A stretch of DNA of 64,000 nt from Lachnospiraceae bacterium (GCA_017470985.1 JAFUXA010000004.1:1-64000); one strand, 5' to 3'. Counted from the first letter of the stretch, positions 24,776-33,293 are shown. The notes: generated by a model from the sequence alone, not told the origin. A program made the numbers and translations.

Positions 24776-25295
24776 TTGGGAACAGCGTAAGTTGGGAGAT
24801 ATGGTTTCGTTTTCTAAAGGTTCAGGTTATTCCAAGGGTGATTTGAAAGAAGATGGAACTCCTATAATATTGTATGGAAGACTCTATACAAAATACGAAA
24901 CTATCATATCTGAAGTAGATACTTTTGTTGACGAGAAAAAAGGCTCGGTTTTTAGTAAAGGCGGTGAAGTGATTGTACCGGCATCTGGGGAAACTGCGGA
25001 AGACATTTCGATAGCTTCAGTAGTTGAAAAATCTGGGGTTTTGCTCGGTGGAGACCTTAATATAATAACTCCCCCTGATGAGATGGATTCAGCATTTTTG
25101 GCAATCAGTATTTCTAACGGAAAACCGCACAACGATATGGCAAAAATGGCTCAAGGCAAATCGGTTGTCCACCTTCATAATACCGACTTGGAAAAGATAG
25201 ATTTACCATATCCAAGCCACGACGAACAGAGAAGAATAAGTGGGTTCTTTTCTGATCTCGACAACCTTATCACCCTTCAACAGTGTAAGTCATAA
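24776..25295 (+). pseudogene. Silent HsdS specificity cassette 4 (inverted, beyond hsdM)
   Basis: It starts in the A repeat (TTTGGGAACAGCGTAAGTT, encoding WEQRKL) and ends in the B repeat (LITLQQCKS, stop at 25293-25295). The recognition domain reads LGDMVSFSKGSGYSKGDLKE, then GRLYTKYETIISEVDTFVDE, and ends with the conserved DEQRRISGFFSDLDNL helix. It has no start signal. It faces away from hsdM, back to back with the operon promoter, so one inversion between the A repeats would join it to the hsdS leader. Confidence 0.8.
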
Positions 25296-25352
25296 AAAAA
25301 GAATCCAGTCCACTTGTTCCGGATTCTCTCTTTATATGCCATATTCACCATC

Positions 25353-25772
25353 TTAATCCTCAATCTTTCTTACCCTTGGCGGTGTCGCAGTCTTTCTTTC
25401 TAACCAAGGTAAGGTTGCATTAATCACGATACAAAACTCTATCATTATCGCTATAATAAGGATTACTGCCTTTACGATTATCCTTGCTACGTTATTTCCG
25501 ATGTGATCTGCCGGAGCCCAAAACAAAGCCGTCAGAATTATAATACCTCCAATTCCCGGAGCTAATGCTACAATTGGAACATATGATAATAGAATATACA
25601 ACACAAAGAAAGCAGCCACCGCTATATATGCTCCCATTGTTCCTACCAACGGAGTCAACTTCTGATGAACTGGGATACACCAAATGATTGCAGGAATCAG
25701 ATTTATCATCGGGAACTTATAATTCTTTTCATATTTACTTCTGTTTGTTTCTTCAACAATATACTTTGCCAT
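25353..25772 (-). CDS. Small integral membrane protein
   Basis: A protein of 139 residues. It has a soluble start (MAKYIVEETNRSKYEKNYKF) and about four transmembrane helices (INLIPAIIWCIP, YIAVAAFFVLYILLSYVPIV, GIGGIIILTALFW, IIVKAVILIIAIMIEFCIVI). The C terminus is basic (KTATPPRVRKIED). I do not recognise a family. GGAGG lies 7 nt before the ATG at 25772. It follows repA by a short gap and is likely part of the element's int-par-rep operon. Confidence 0.6.
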   Translation of the reverse strand: MAKYIVEETNRSKYEKNYKFPMINLIPAIIWCIPVHQKLTPLVGTMGAYIAVAAFFVLYILLSYVPIVALAPGIGGIIILTALFWAPADHIGNNVARIIVKAVILIIAIMIEFCIVINATLPWLERKTATPPRVRKIED

Positions 25773-25786
25773 AATCATTCCTCCGA

Positions 25787-26797
25787 TTACATTGTACCAT
25801 ACATGTCGTGATTTACCTCAGCGGTATAGTAATGATTTATCGTGTTTGGTGCGTTATAGAGTGCTGTTGTCAGGTATGCTTTGATATTTGACACCTTGGT
25901 TGTGTTATTCTTCATGCAGCCGATAACATATTCCAAATGCGTTGAATTGAGCTTCAGAAACTTGCTCTTCACCAAGTTATACGGATAGTCTTCCCCTGCT
26001 ATACGAATTGTCTTTCTTGGAACACAGACCACATCGCAGATCAGCTGATAAAGCTCGTCATACATTTCTCTATCAGACCATTTCTTGTTGCTCATCATGA
26101 TGTCATAATCAATGTTTTCACGAATAAGCTCCATATATGCGGTAGTTTCATCCATCTGATCCATCCTCGTAACGCGGATAGGCGTATCCATACGCTCGCC
26201 GGATTGAATGATATGATCAGTATCACTAAATTCAATATTGTTAAAATCATTATTATTCGGGTCTGATTTCTGTACTACCCCTGGTATAGAATCCTGACAG
26301 GTACCGGTATTAACATCTGACTGGTCTTTCATATTTACCGGTCTAATATCTGTACCGGTAGAATATTTAGACTGGTGTTCTGCCACCGGTTCATTTTCCT
26401 TACCTGTACAATTTTCTGACCGGTCTAATGACTCTTCTTCCCCTCCGGATACGAAGTTCTTAACATAGATGATATTTGCAAGCCCATTTCTCTGCTCAAT
26501 ATCCACTAAGCCAATAGCCTGCAATTCCTTCAAAAGACCTACTGCTGTCATCTTGCTACAATTAAGATCTTCCATGATGCTTTTTATCGAATACTTGATA
26601 TAAACCCTGTTCTGATCATCAAACCATCCGCTTCTGACGGAAAGTGACATACGATCAAGCATCAGTCCATACAAAAGCTTGGAATTATTCGATATATCCT
26701 TAAACCTATTGTCTGTTATCAAAGCCTTCGGCAGGCGGTAGAACGTAAACTGCTCTGCCTCCTGCCCATAATAAAACTCCAGCTTCAGCCTCTCCAT
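25787..26797 (-). CDS. repA: Replication initiator protein A (RepA_N type)
   Basis: A protein of 336 residues. The N-terminal region (FYRLPKALITDNRFKDISNN, SKLLYGLMLDRMSLSVRSGW, DDQNRVYIKYSIKSIMEDLN) is the winged-helix RepA_N domain of plasmids and integrative elements of Firmicutes. The linker is Ser/Thr/Asn-rich, and the C-terminal domain (KKWSDREMYDELYQLICDVV, ending YTAEVNHDMYGTM) is of the helical type. It binds origin repeats to start replication of the excised circle. The start overlaps the parB stop (TAATG). Confidence 0.85.
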   Translation of the reverse strand: MERLKLEFYYGQEAEQFTFYRLPKALITDNRFKDISNNSKLLYGLMLDRMSLSVRSGWFDDQNRVYIKYSIKSIMEDLNCSKMTAVGLLKELQAIGLVDIEQRNGLANIIYVKNFVSGGEEESLDRSENCTGKENEPVAEHQSKYSTGTDIRPVNMKDQSDVNTGTCQDSIPGVVQKSDPNNNDFNNIEFSDTDHIIQSGERMDTPIRVTRMDQMDETTAYMELIRENIDYDIMMSNKKWSDREMYDELYQLICDVVCVPRKTIRIAGEDYPYNLVKSKFLKLNSTHLEYVIGCMKNNTTKVSNIKAYLTTALYNAPNTINHYYTAEVNHDMYGTM

Positions 26798-27702
26798 TAA
26801 CGCGGTTCCCCTTTCTCCTTCCATTCATCAAGGAGCTTTACGATAAGTTCCTCGATATCCTCATTGCTCATATCCGGGGTAAAATAGTTGTCCAGCTTCT
26901 TCTGGTTAAATACTACCTTACGTGGTTTTGGTTTCTTCTCCGACAGATAATCCTTTAAGAAATCTGCGTTCAGATAACCCTTGCGGGACGATTCCTTTAT
27001 CCTTGCACTCTGCTCCTGGCTAAGTGACACTCCCATCTCCGAAATAACTTCATATACGATTTTCTGTTGCTCCTGCGGAATAAAAGAAAGATCCACCCCC
27101 TGACGAAGGCCCAGCTTCTTTTCATCCACCATAGCAAGCAATTTCTCATCCAAGCTGGCGATGCAGATTAAACGCTGAATGGTCTTCATGCTCTCCCCCG
27201 CCTGCTCACTCATGGTTTTAAGGGAAATACCCTGAGCCTTGCCCTGATGCTTCATGGCTTCATATTTCATCTGATAAGCCTTTGCTCGCTCACTGACAAG
27301 AATATCCTCACGCTGGATATTGGCATCCACCATGATTACTACAGCTTCATCATTATCACAGTCACGAACAATAACCGGCATGGTATCTTTACCTGCCAGT
27401 TCGGATGCATGTTTTCTTCTGTGACCGGATATAAGTTCATATCCACCTTCTGCTCTCGGTCTTGCGATAGCCGGAACCAACACGCCATATTCCTTGACGC
27501 TTTCCACCATTTCTTCCATATTTTTATCGTCTACGACACGAAAAGGATGGTTCTCAAAGGTATGCAGTTCCGATAAAGGGATCTCTACTATCTGTCCCTC
27601 AACAAGTTTTGCTTCTGCTGTAGCATTACCATCATTCTCCGCCGAAAACATATCATCATAGCTGGAAAGCTTGATTCTATTTGATAATCCCTTACTGCTC
27701 AT
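26797..27702 (-). CDS. parB: ParB partition protein
   Basis: A protein of 301 residues. The N-terminal CTP-binding/nuclease-like domain shows the conserved ELISGHRRKHASELAG motif and NIQREDILVSERAKAY. The central HTH (ISLKTMSEQAGESMKTIQRL) binds parS. The C-terminal dimerisation part is lysine-rich. Together with ParA it would keep the circular form stable. It overlaps parA by 11 nt. The 25-bp palindromes at 1.4-3.5 kb are possible binding sites, but nothing in the sequence proves this. Confidence 0.9.
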   Translation of the reverse strand: MSSKGLSNRIKLSSYDDMFSAENDGNATAEAKLVEGQIVEIPLSELHTFENHPFRVVDDKNMEEMVESVKEYGVLVPAIARPRAEGGYELISGHRRKHASELAGKDTMPVIVRDCDNDEAVVIMVDANIQREDILVSERAKAYQMKYEAMKHQGKAQGISLKTMSEQAGESMKTIQRLICIASLDEKLLAMVDEKKLGLRQGVDLSFIPQEQQKIVYEVISEMGVSLSQEQSARIKESSRKGYLNADFLKDYLSEKKPKPRKVVFNQKKLDNYFTPDMSNEDIEELIVKLLDEWKEKGEPR

Positions 27703-28477
27703 TGGCTAAAACCTCCTCTACAATCTTTTCATACGCCGCTGCTACTTTACCCTTGCCATCATATTTATAGATGCTGACTCCTTCAGCAGATGCCTCCGCA
27801 GCTCTAACGGAAAGCGGAATCACATCATCGAAAATATGGATGCTGCTTCCATAGTGCTCATACAGCACTTCCGTGATTTCCTTAGCATAAATGGTTCTGT
27901 AATCCACCATCGTAATCAGAATTCCCATAATATGAAGCTTCGGGTTCATCTTGCGTTTCACACGGCTGATGGTCTTTAAAAGCTGTTCCAAACCCTTTAT
28001 AGGCAGATATGCAGCCTGTACCGGAATGATTACTTCATCCGCCGCTACAAGGGCATTTAAGGTAAGCTGTCCAAGATTCGGAGAACAGTCCACAAGAATA
28101 TAGTCATAATCGTCTCTTACAGATTCGATATACTCCCGAAGCGTTGTCTCCGAACTCATGATTCCAACAAGGGATGTTTCCACACCGGACAATTCGATAT
28201 TTGCCGGCATAAGGTCGATACCTTCCTCATGATGCAGGATACCGGCTTTCAGATCATAATCGTCCTCGTTTAACACCCATTCCATTACATTGGCAAGTGT
28301 GATCTCCAGCTTATCCGGCTGCGGATATCCTAATGCTTCCGTGAGAGATCCCTGGGGATCATTGTCGATTACAAGGACTCTCTTTCCCTTATTTGCCAGA
28401 CCGATGCCAAGATTTACCACAGACGTACTCTTGGCAACTCCCCCTTTTTGATTTGCACAGATAATTACTTTACACAT
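27692..28477 (-). CDS. parA: ParA partition ATPase
   Basis: A protein of 261 residues. The deviant Walker A motif is NQKGGVAKSTSVVN, Walker A' is VIDNDPQG and Walker B is YILVDCSPNLG, all standard for the Soj/ParA family. It drives segregation of the element's circular form together with ParB. It overlaps the RHH gene upstream by 8 nt and parB downstream by 11 nt, which fits a tightly coupled operon. Confidence 0.95.
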   Translation of the reverse strand: MCKVIICANQKGGVAKSTSVVNLGIGLANKGKRVLVIDNDPQGSLTEALGYPQPDKLEITLANVMEWVLNEDDYDLKAGILHHEEGIDLMPANIELSGVETSLVGIMSSETTLREYIESVRDDYDYILVDCSPNLGQLTLNALVAADEVIIPVQAAYLPIKGLEQLLKTISRVKRKMNPKLHIMGILITMVDYRTIYAKEITEVLYEHYGSSIHIFDDVIPLSVRAAEASAEGVSIYKYDGKGKVAAAYEKIVEEVLANEQ

Positions 28478-28865
28478 CTCGATATGCTCTCCTTTCCAAA
28501 AACTTATCTTTCCTTCTGATTTTATTTTTCTTATTCTTATCCTCGTTCTCCTTAAACGCTTCTAAGATTTCCAACATAGTGCGAATCGGTGTAAAAAGCT
28601 CCTCATCTATCTCGGAAGCTGCTTCTAACCGCTCCAGTTCTTCGAGAATCCCGTACAGCTCCTTACGGAAATTAACCAGCATCATAGGATTTCCCTTCGC
28701 CGTAACCTTGTTATGCAATACCGAATCAAGAACGTAGTCCTGCTTTGTCGCATACCCAAGCAGTTTCCATCGCTTATCCAATTCCTTTCTCTCAGCAGGA
28801 GAACAACGGTAAGCAATAGTCTCACTTCGCAATCTTCCTTTTGGATCAAGATTCTTCGCTGACAT
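28470..28865 (-). CDS. RHH-type mobilisation/plasmid accessory protein
   Basis: A protein of 131 residues. MSAKNLDPKGRLRSETIAYR, then CSPAERKELDKRWKLLGYAT and KQDYVLDSVL, form a ribbon-helix-helix-like DNA-binding domain as in MobC-type relaxosome proteins. The C terminus is lysine-rich. The ATG at 28865 follows AGGAGG with 7 nt spacing and overlaps the integrase end by 20 nt. A role in excision, transfer or regulation of the parA operon is possible; position alone does not decide. Confidence 0.6.
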   Translation of the reverse strand: MSAKNLDPKGRLRSETIAYRCSPAERKELDKRWKLLGYATKQDYVLDSVLHNKVTAKGNPMMLVNFRKELYGILEELERLEAASEIDEELFTPIRTMLEILEAFKENEDKNKKNKIRRKDKFLERRAYRDV

Positions 28866-29943
28866 CAAATCCCTCCTTCCATTCTTCATCAAGAGCCTCT
28901 GCCATATCATCCTGAATAGACGGCATCATATGTGCATAACGATAAGTAATATCCGAACTTTCATGGCCTACACGGTTACCGATAGCCACTGCCGAAAATC
29001 CCATATCTATAAGAAGCGATACATGGCTGTGTCTTAAATCATGAAGACGAATACGCTTTACCCCACTTGCCTTTACACCCCTATCCATCTCATGGTGCAA
29101 ATAAGACTTTGAAATCACAAAGATCCTATCGCTCGGTTCAATGCCATAAATGCTATCAAGGAAATCTTTCATTTCTAATGCCACATTCTCCGGCATAGAT
29201 ATCATACGCACACTCTTTGGAGTTTTAGGTTTTGTAATAACATCCCTTCCACTTATCCTTTGATATGACTTTGTGATAGATAGCTTATTCTTATCGAAAT
29301 CAAAATCCGCAGGAGTTAAAGCCATCAGTTCACCAATTCGGATCCCACACCAATACAAAAGCTCAAATGCCATATAGGAATAGGTTTTATTCGCGACCTC
29401 GGGAATGAAGCGCATATACTCTTCCTTTGTCCAAAAAAGCATTTCATCTGCATGGTGTTGTCCAAGTGGACCAGCAATTACAGCCGGATTCTTTGGCAGT
29501 TCGTAATACTTCACCGCATGATTGAATATGGCTGAAAGTTCCGCCTGCATCTTCCTAAGATAGGTTCCTTTGTATTTTTCACCATCCTGCGACTCACACT
29601 TACGCATCTCGTTTTGCCAAGCAATAACATCTCTCGGTGTAATCTCACGCATTACCAAATCTTTAAAATACGGTAGTATCTTTAACTCGATTACATATTC
29701 TTTGGACTTCCACGTATTCTCTCTAAGCTTTGGCTTTACATCATCGGTATAGCGTTTGTAAAAATCCCCAAAGGTCATATCAAGGCTACTGGCCTTTTCC
29801 AATGAAAAATGTCGTTCCCAGTCCTGTGCTTCCTTTTTGGTTGAGAAGCCACGCTTTAATTTTCTCTGCTGCTTACCTGTCCAGTCGGTGTAATACAACG
29901 ACACATACCAAGTGCCTCTCTTCTTATCTTTATAAACTGCCAT
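28846..29943 (-). CDS. int: Tyrosine integrase of the mobile element
   Basis: A protein of 365 residues. The N-terminal AP2-like arm-binding domain (VYKDKKRGTWYVSLYYTDWT) is followed by a SAM-like core-binding domain. The catalytic domain has Arg in CGIRIGELMAL, HDLRHSHVS, GHESS and Tyr in YRYAHM. GGAGG precedes the ATG at 29943. It overlaps the excisionase-like gene by 14 nt. It catalyses integration and excision. Its position 0.5 kb from the 3' end of guaA agrees with guaA being a common integration target. Confidence 0.95.
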   Translation of the reverse strand: MAVYKDKKRGTWYVSLYYTDWTGKQQRKLKRGFSTKKEAQDWERHFSLEKASSLDMTFGDFYKRYTDDVKPKLRENTWKSKEYVIELKILPYFKDLVMREITPRDVIAWQNEMRKCESQDGEKYKGTYLRKMQAELSAIFNHAVKYYELPKNPAVIAGPLGQHHADEMLFWTKEEYMRFIPEVANKTYSYMAFELLYWCGIRIGELMALTPADFDFDKNKLSITKSYQRISGRDVITKPKTPKSVRMISMPENVALEMKDFLDSIYGIEPSDRIFVISKSYLHHEMDRGVKASGVKRIRLHDLRHSHVSLLIDMGFSAVAIGNRVGHESSDITYRYAHMMPSIQDDMAEALDEEWKEGFDVSEES

Positions 29944-30145
29944 CTTCGTCCTCCTTTTCAAATGAATCAACTCCGTAGAATCTTTCTTCGAAATACTTTC
30001 TGCTTACTCTACCCGGGATTACCATGTAGCCTTTATCAGAAAGTTCCTTATTTAAGTCACGAACGATTGCATATGACTTTGATTCGGAAACACTCAATAC
30101 CTGACAGATCTCTTTTACCGATATAAACGTTCTGCATTCAAACAT
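29930..30145 (-). CDS. xis: Excisionase-like HTH protein
   Basis: A protein of 71 residues with one HTH (FISVKEICQVLSVSESKSYA), followed by a wing-like end (GRVSRKYFEERFYG). A small DNA-binding protein directly before the integrase, in an overlapping gene, is the normal arrangement for Xis in integrative elements of Firmicutes. GCGGAGGG precedes the ATG. It is the first gene of the xis-int-RHH-parA-parB-repA operon, and the 35-bp element lies 42 nt upstream. Confidence 0.8.
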   Translation of the reverse strand: MFECRTFISVKEICQVLSVSESKSYAIVRDLNKELSDKGYMVIPGRVSRKYFEERFYGVDSFEKEDEDGSL

Positions 30146-30186
30146 ATCTTTTGCCCTCCGCTTACGTACTATTTCTTGTTACGTAA

Positions 30187-30220
30187 TACATTTGGGTTGA
30201 AAAAATCCCCATTACTAAAC
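30187..30220 (-). promoter_or_regulatory. Shared 35-bp upstream element, copy 3
   Basis: Plus strand TACATTTGGGTTGAAAAAAT followed by CCCCATTACTAAAC. It lies 42 nt upstream of xis and matches 394-428 and 3113-3147. The bases after it (GAGAGCAAAA) also match copy 1 (GAGGCAAAA). Confidence 0.6.
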
Positions 30221-30350
30221 GAGAGCAAAAAAAGTTTGAAATTTTATAATTTGTGGAAAATAAAAGATGAAAAACAGATTTGGACTTTATTCTGGAATAA
30301 TTCCGATACAGTTTTTTCTGAGAAAAACAGTATCATAATCGTATCACGAC

Positions 30351-30397
30351 ACAAAAAAGGCCTGAAATCATGTTTTCTTAACATGATTTCAAGCCTT
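30351..30397 (-). terminator. guaA terminator
   Basis: Stem AACATGATTTCA/TGAAATCATGTT, extended by GCCTT pairs, followed on the minus strand by six T. It ends the guaA transcript and separates it from the mobile element. Confidence 0.85.
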
Positions 30398-30441
30398 GAA
30401 AATACTTGATTTGTTATACCAACCTCTAAACCACTTCAGGT

Positions 30442-31986
30442 CTACTCGAGTTCCACGGTTCCAGGCGGTTTACTCGTCAAATCATAGAATACTCTATTTA
30501 CGCCTTTTACTTCATTAATAATTCTGCTCATTACTCTCTGCAAAACTTCAAATGGTATTTCAGATGCCTCTGCTGTCATGAAATCCACTGTCTCTACAGC
30601 ACGAAGTGCTACAGCATAATCATAAGTTCTCTCGTCACCCATTACACCCACAGATCTCATATTGGTAAGAGCTGCAAAATATTGATCCGGTAACTTATCC
30701 AATCCGGCATTTGCCAACTCTTCTCTATATATGAAATCAGCATCCTGTACAATCTGAACCTTCTCAGCTGTAACTTCGCCGATAATTCTAATTCCAAGTC
30801 CCGGTCCTGGGAATGGCTGTCTAAATACCAGATACTCTGGCAATCCCAGCTCCAATCCAGCTTTGCGCACCTCGTCCTTGAATAAATTACGCAATGGCTC
30901 AATAATCTCCTTGAAATCTACATAGTCAGGAAGGCCACCTACATTGTGATGAGATTTAATTACTACAGACTCTCCACCCAATCCTGATTCAACAACATCA
31001 GGATAGATAGTTCCCTGCGCCAGGAAATCAACCTGACCAATCTTCTTCGCTTCTTCCTCAAACACGCGAATGAACTCTTCACCGATAATCTTGCGCTTAG
31101 CCTCAGGCTCTTCCACACCTGCAAGCTTAGCATAATATCTATCAGCAGCATTTACCCTTACAAAGTTAATATCGAAGCTGCCCTCTGAGCCAAATACACT
31201 CTCAACTTCGTCTCCCTCGTTTTTACGCAACAAGCCGTGATCTACAAATACGCAAGTAAGCTGCTTGCCAATAGCCTTGGCAAGAAGAGCTGCCAAAACA
31301 GATGAATCAACACCACCAGAAAGTGCCAGAAGCACCTTGCCATCGCCAACCTTCTGGCGAATCTCACTAATAGAATTCTCCACAAATGAATCCATCTTCC
31401 ATGTACCGGCGCATTCACATACACCACGCACGAAATTATGAATCATCTTGGTACCTTCTACAGTATGTAATACTTCAGGATGGAACTGAATAGCATACAA
31501 CTTCTTCTCAGCACACTCCGCTGCCGCAACAGGACAATCTGCAGTATGAGCTACTATTCTAAATTCTGGTGCAACCTGTGAGATGTAATCAAAATGACTC
31601 ATCCAACAAGTTGTTGTAGCTGATACATTTCCAAATAATGCAGAATCATTTTTTACAAAAACCTCTGTCTTACCATACTCTCTGACAGGAGCTTTCTCCA
31701 CTTTGCCGCCAAGTACATGCATCATAAGCTGTGCACCATAGCATAATCCCAACACTGGAATTCCAAGCTCAAACAGCTCCTTGGTATATGTTGGAGAATC
31801 TGCCTCATAACAACTGTTTGGTCCACCTGTCAAAATGATTCCCTTAGGATTCATTGCTTTGATGGTTTCAATATCTGTCTTGTAAGAATATATCTCACAA
31901 TACACATTGCATTCTCTCACTCGTCTTGCAACCAGCTGATTGTACTGACCACCAAAGTCAATTACGATTACTTTTTCCTGATCCAT
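30442..31986 (-). CDS. guaA: GMP synthase (glutamine-hydrolysing)
   Basis: A protein of 514 residues. The glutamine amidotransferase domain has the catalytic Cys in GLCYGAQLM and the His/Glu in QFHPEV. The ATP-pyrophosphatase domain has SGGVDSSV, and the family-typical C terminus is KPPGTVELE. It converts XMP to GMP in purine synthesis. The ATG at 31986 follows GGAGG; the longer open frame lacks a site. The C terminus appears complete, so if an element integrated at its 3' end, the coding sequence was restored. Confidence 0.98.
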   Translation of the reverse strand: MDQEKVIVIDFGGQYNQLVARRVRECNVYCEIYSYKTDIETIKAMNPKGIILTGGPNSCYEADSPTYTKELFELGIPVLGLCYGAQLMMHVLGGKVEKAPVREYGKTEVFVKNDSALFGNVSATTTCWMSHFDYISQVAPEFRIVAHTADCPVAAAECAEKKLYAIQFHPEVLHTVEGTKMIHNFVRGVCECAGTWKMDSFVENSISEIRQKVGDGKVLLALSGGVDSSVLAALLAKAIGKQLTCVFVDHGLLRKNEGDEVESVFGSEGSFDINFVRVNAADRYYAKLAGVEEPEAKRKIIGEEFIRVFEEEAKKIGQVDFLAQGTIYPDVVESGLGGESVVIKSHHNVGGLPDYVDFKEIIEPLRNLFKDEVRKAGLELGLPEYLVFRQPFPGPGLGIRIIGEVTAEKVQIVQDADFIYREELANAGLDKLPDQYFAALTNMRSVGVMGDERTYDYAVALRAVETVDFMTAEASEIPFEVLQRVMSRIINEVKGVNRVFYDLTSKPPGTVELE

Positions 31987-32071
31987 TCCATCCTCCAGAT
32001 TTCTAACAGATATCCACCCTGATTTAGAGGATGAATTCTGCAAAATATTTTTCATAAAAAACAACATCTAC

Positions 32072-32100
32072 ATTATATTAGAGCCAGGGTAAAATCACAA
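32072..32100 (-). promoter_or_regulatory. guaA promoter
   Basis: On the minus strand: TTGTGA, 17 nt, TATAAT, about 85 nt upstream of the guaA start. I see no purine riboswitch in the leader. Confidence 0.6.
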
Positions 32101-32145
32101 GATACAAAGAGGCAATTTTACAGTCATTTCTATATGCTTTCAAGG

Positions 32146-32172
32146 TAATAATTCCCAAAAAAATGCCGATAA
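32146..32172 (+). promoter_or_regulatory. Sigma-28 (FliA/SigD)-like promoter
   Basis: TAAT, a 15-nt spacer, then GCCGATAA. The -10 half is an almost perfect flagellar sigma match. It points at the 166-residue gene starting at 32286. A small stem (GCAATTG/CAATTGC) lies in the leader at about 32193-32212. Confidence 0.6.
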
Positions 32173-32285
32173 TAAAACTGTAAGTATACAACCGCAATTG
32201 TCATACAATTGCAAGATGTATGATCATCGCCCCTGCAACACGCAGGAATCAATACAATAGATTGAAAACTTATGAGGAAATAAAT

Positions 32286-32786
32286 ATGAGTATATTCAGC
32301 GTTGCCAACACATATAATTTAAGAATGAATTATGGTACTTATCACGCCTATACCACATCCAAAGGACGGGAGCAAGAAGCTTCTGTATCCAAGCTCAACT
32401 ATGCTGACTCCATCGCACTTCGCAGAGCGGTAAAGCGTCTGGCAAATTTCGATTTCGAAGAAGTGGAATCCAGTGATATCGAGTCTCGCGTTCGAGCCTT
32501 TGTAGATACATATAATTACACCACTGAATCTATGGGAAAGTCTGACGACAAGAATATCTATAAAATCGGCAAGGAAATGAAGGCCCTGGCCAAGGAGTAC
32601 TCAAGTGACTTGGAAAATGTAGGAATAACCTTCGATTCAAACGGATACATGAAAATGAGTTCAACTGCCGCCAAAACAATCAAGCCTGCCAAGATGGAGA
32701 AAATGTTCGGCTCAGACTCCGAGTTTATGAAAAAGCTGGATAAAATCGCAAAGCGCCTCTCAAAAAGAGTAGACACTTATGCATAA
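32286..32786 (+). CDS. Small FliD-like protein, probably flagellum-associated
   Basis: A protein of 166 residues without a signal peptide. The central part (RVRAFVDTYNYTTESMGKSD) and the later ALAKEYSSDLENVGITFDSN resemble the C-terminal region of the flagellar cap protein FliD, where a helix packs after an FV..YN motif. It is too short to be FliD. The N terminus is Ser/Asn/Thr-rich. The ATG at 32286 follows ATGAGGA. The sigma-28-like promoter upstream supports expression together with flagellar genes. It could be a secreted filament-associated factor; this is inference. Confidence 0.55.
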   Translation: MSIFSVANTYNLRMNYGTYHAYTTSKGREQEASVSKLNYADSIALRRAVKRLANFDFEEVESSDIESRVRAFVDTYNYTTESMGKSDDKNIYKIGKEMKALAKEYSSDLENVGITFDSNGYMKMSSTAAKTIKPAKMEKMFGSDSEFMKKLDKIAKRLSKRVDTYA

Positions 32787-32792
32787 ATCGCT

Positions 32793-33293
32793 TTAATTCT
32801 TTATTGCAGCAATAATGGCATCAACAGTATCTGCAACTGACTTGCCATCCAATTCAATTGTGACATCAGCGTATCTCTCATAAAGCTTACAACGCTCATC
32901 ATATATATCTCTAAGTGTCTGCCCAGGTTTATGAACCACACCTCTCTCATCCAGATCACCTAATCGCCTGTCAAGATGCTTATATCCTATTTTCAGATAG
33001 ACAATAATGCCAATATCTGCAAAATGTTTCATTGCATTCTCACCATACACAGCACTTCCACCTGTTGCAATTACAGTTTCTTTAACATCTATCTCTGAAT
33101 TAATCTTGTCTTCTATCTCATTAAAACCATCAATTCCCTCTTCGGCTATTATATCCTTTAATCTCTTACCAATCTTTTTCTGAATCACCAAATCTGAATC
33201 AAGAAAATCGTAATTCAAAACCTTGGCCAATATGACTCCTGACGTACTCTTTCCTACTCCCGGCATTCCAATCAATATTATGTTATTCTTCAT
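32793..33293 (-). CDS. Shikimate kinase family protein, divergent
   Basis: A protein of 166 residues. The P-loop GMPGVGKST and the DSD motif (FLDSDLVIQ) are present, as is the later LDERGVVHKPGQTLRDIYDE lid and arginine region. In true shikimate kinases FRxxE supplies an arginine for substrate binding and GGG holds the phosphate acceptor; here they read FNEIE and GGS. The fold and ATP use are therefore clear, but shikimate as substrate is not certain. No other aromatic-pathway gene is nearby. Confidence 0.7.
   Translation of the reverse strand: MKNNIILIGMPGVGKSTSGVILAKVLNYDFLDSDLVIQKKIGKRLKDIIAEEGIDGFNEIEDKINSEIDVKETVIATGGSAVYGENAMKHFADIGIIVYLKIGYKHLDRRLGDLDERGVVHKPGQTLRDIYDERCKLYERYADVTIELDGKSVADTVDAIIAAIKN

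Noticed and set aside
32000-32200. Purine riboswitch before guaA
   Set aside because: No conserved purine-aptamer core is visible; only promoters and a short leader are seen.
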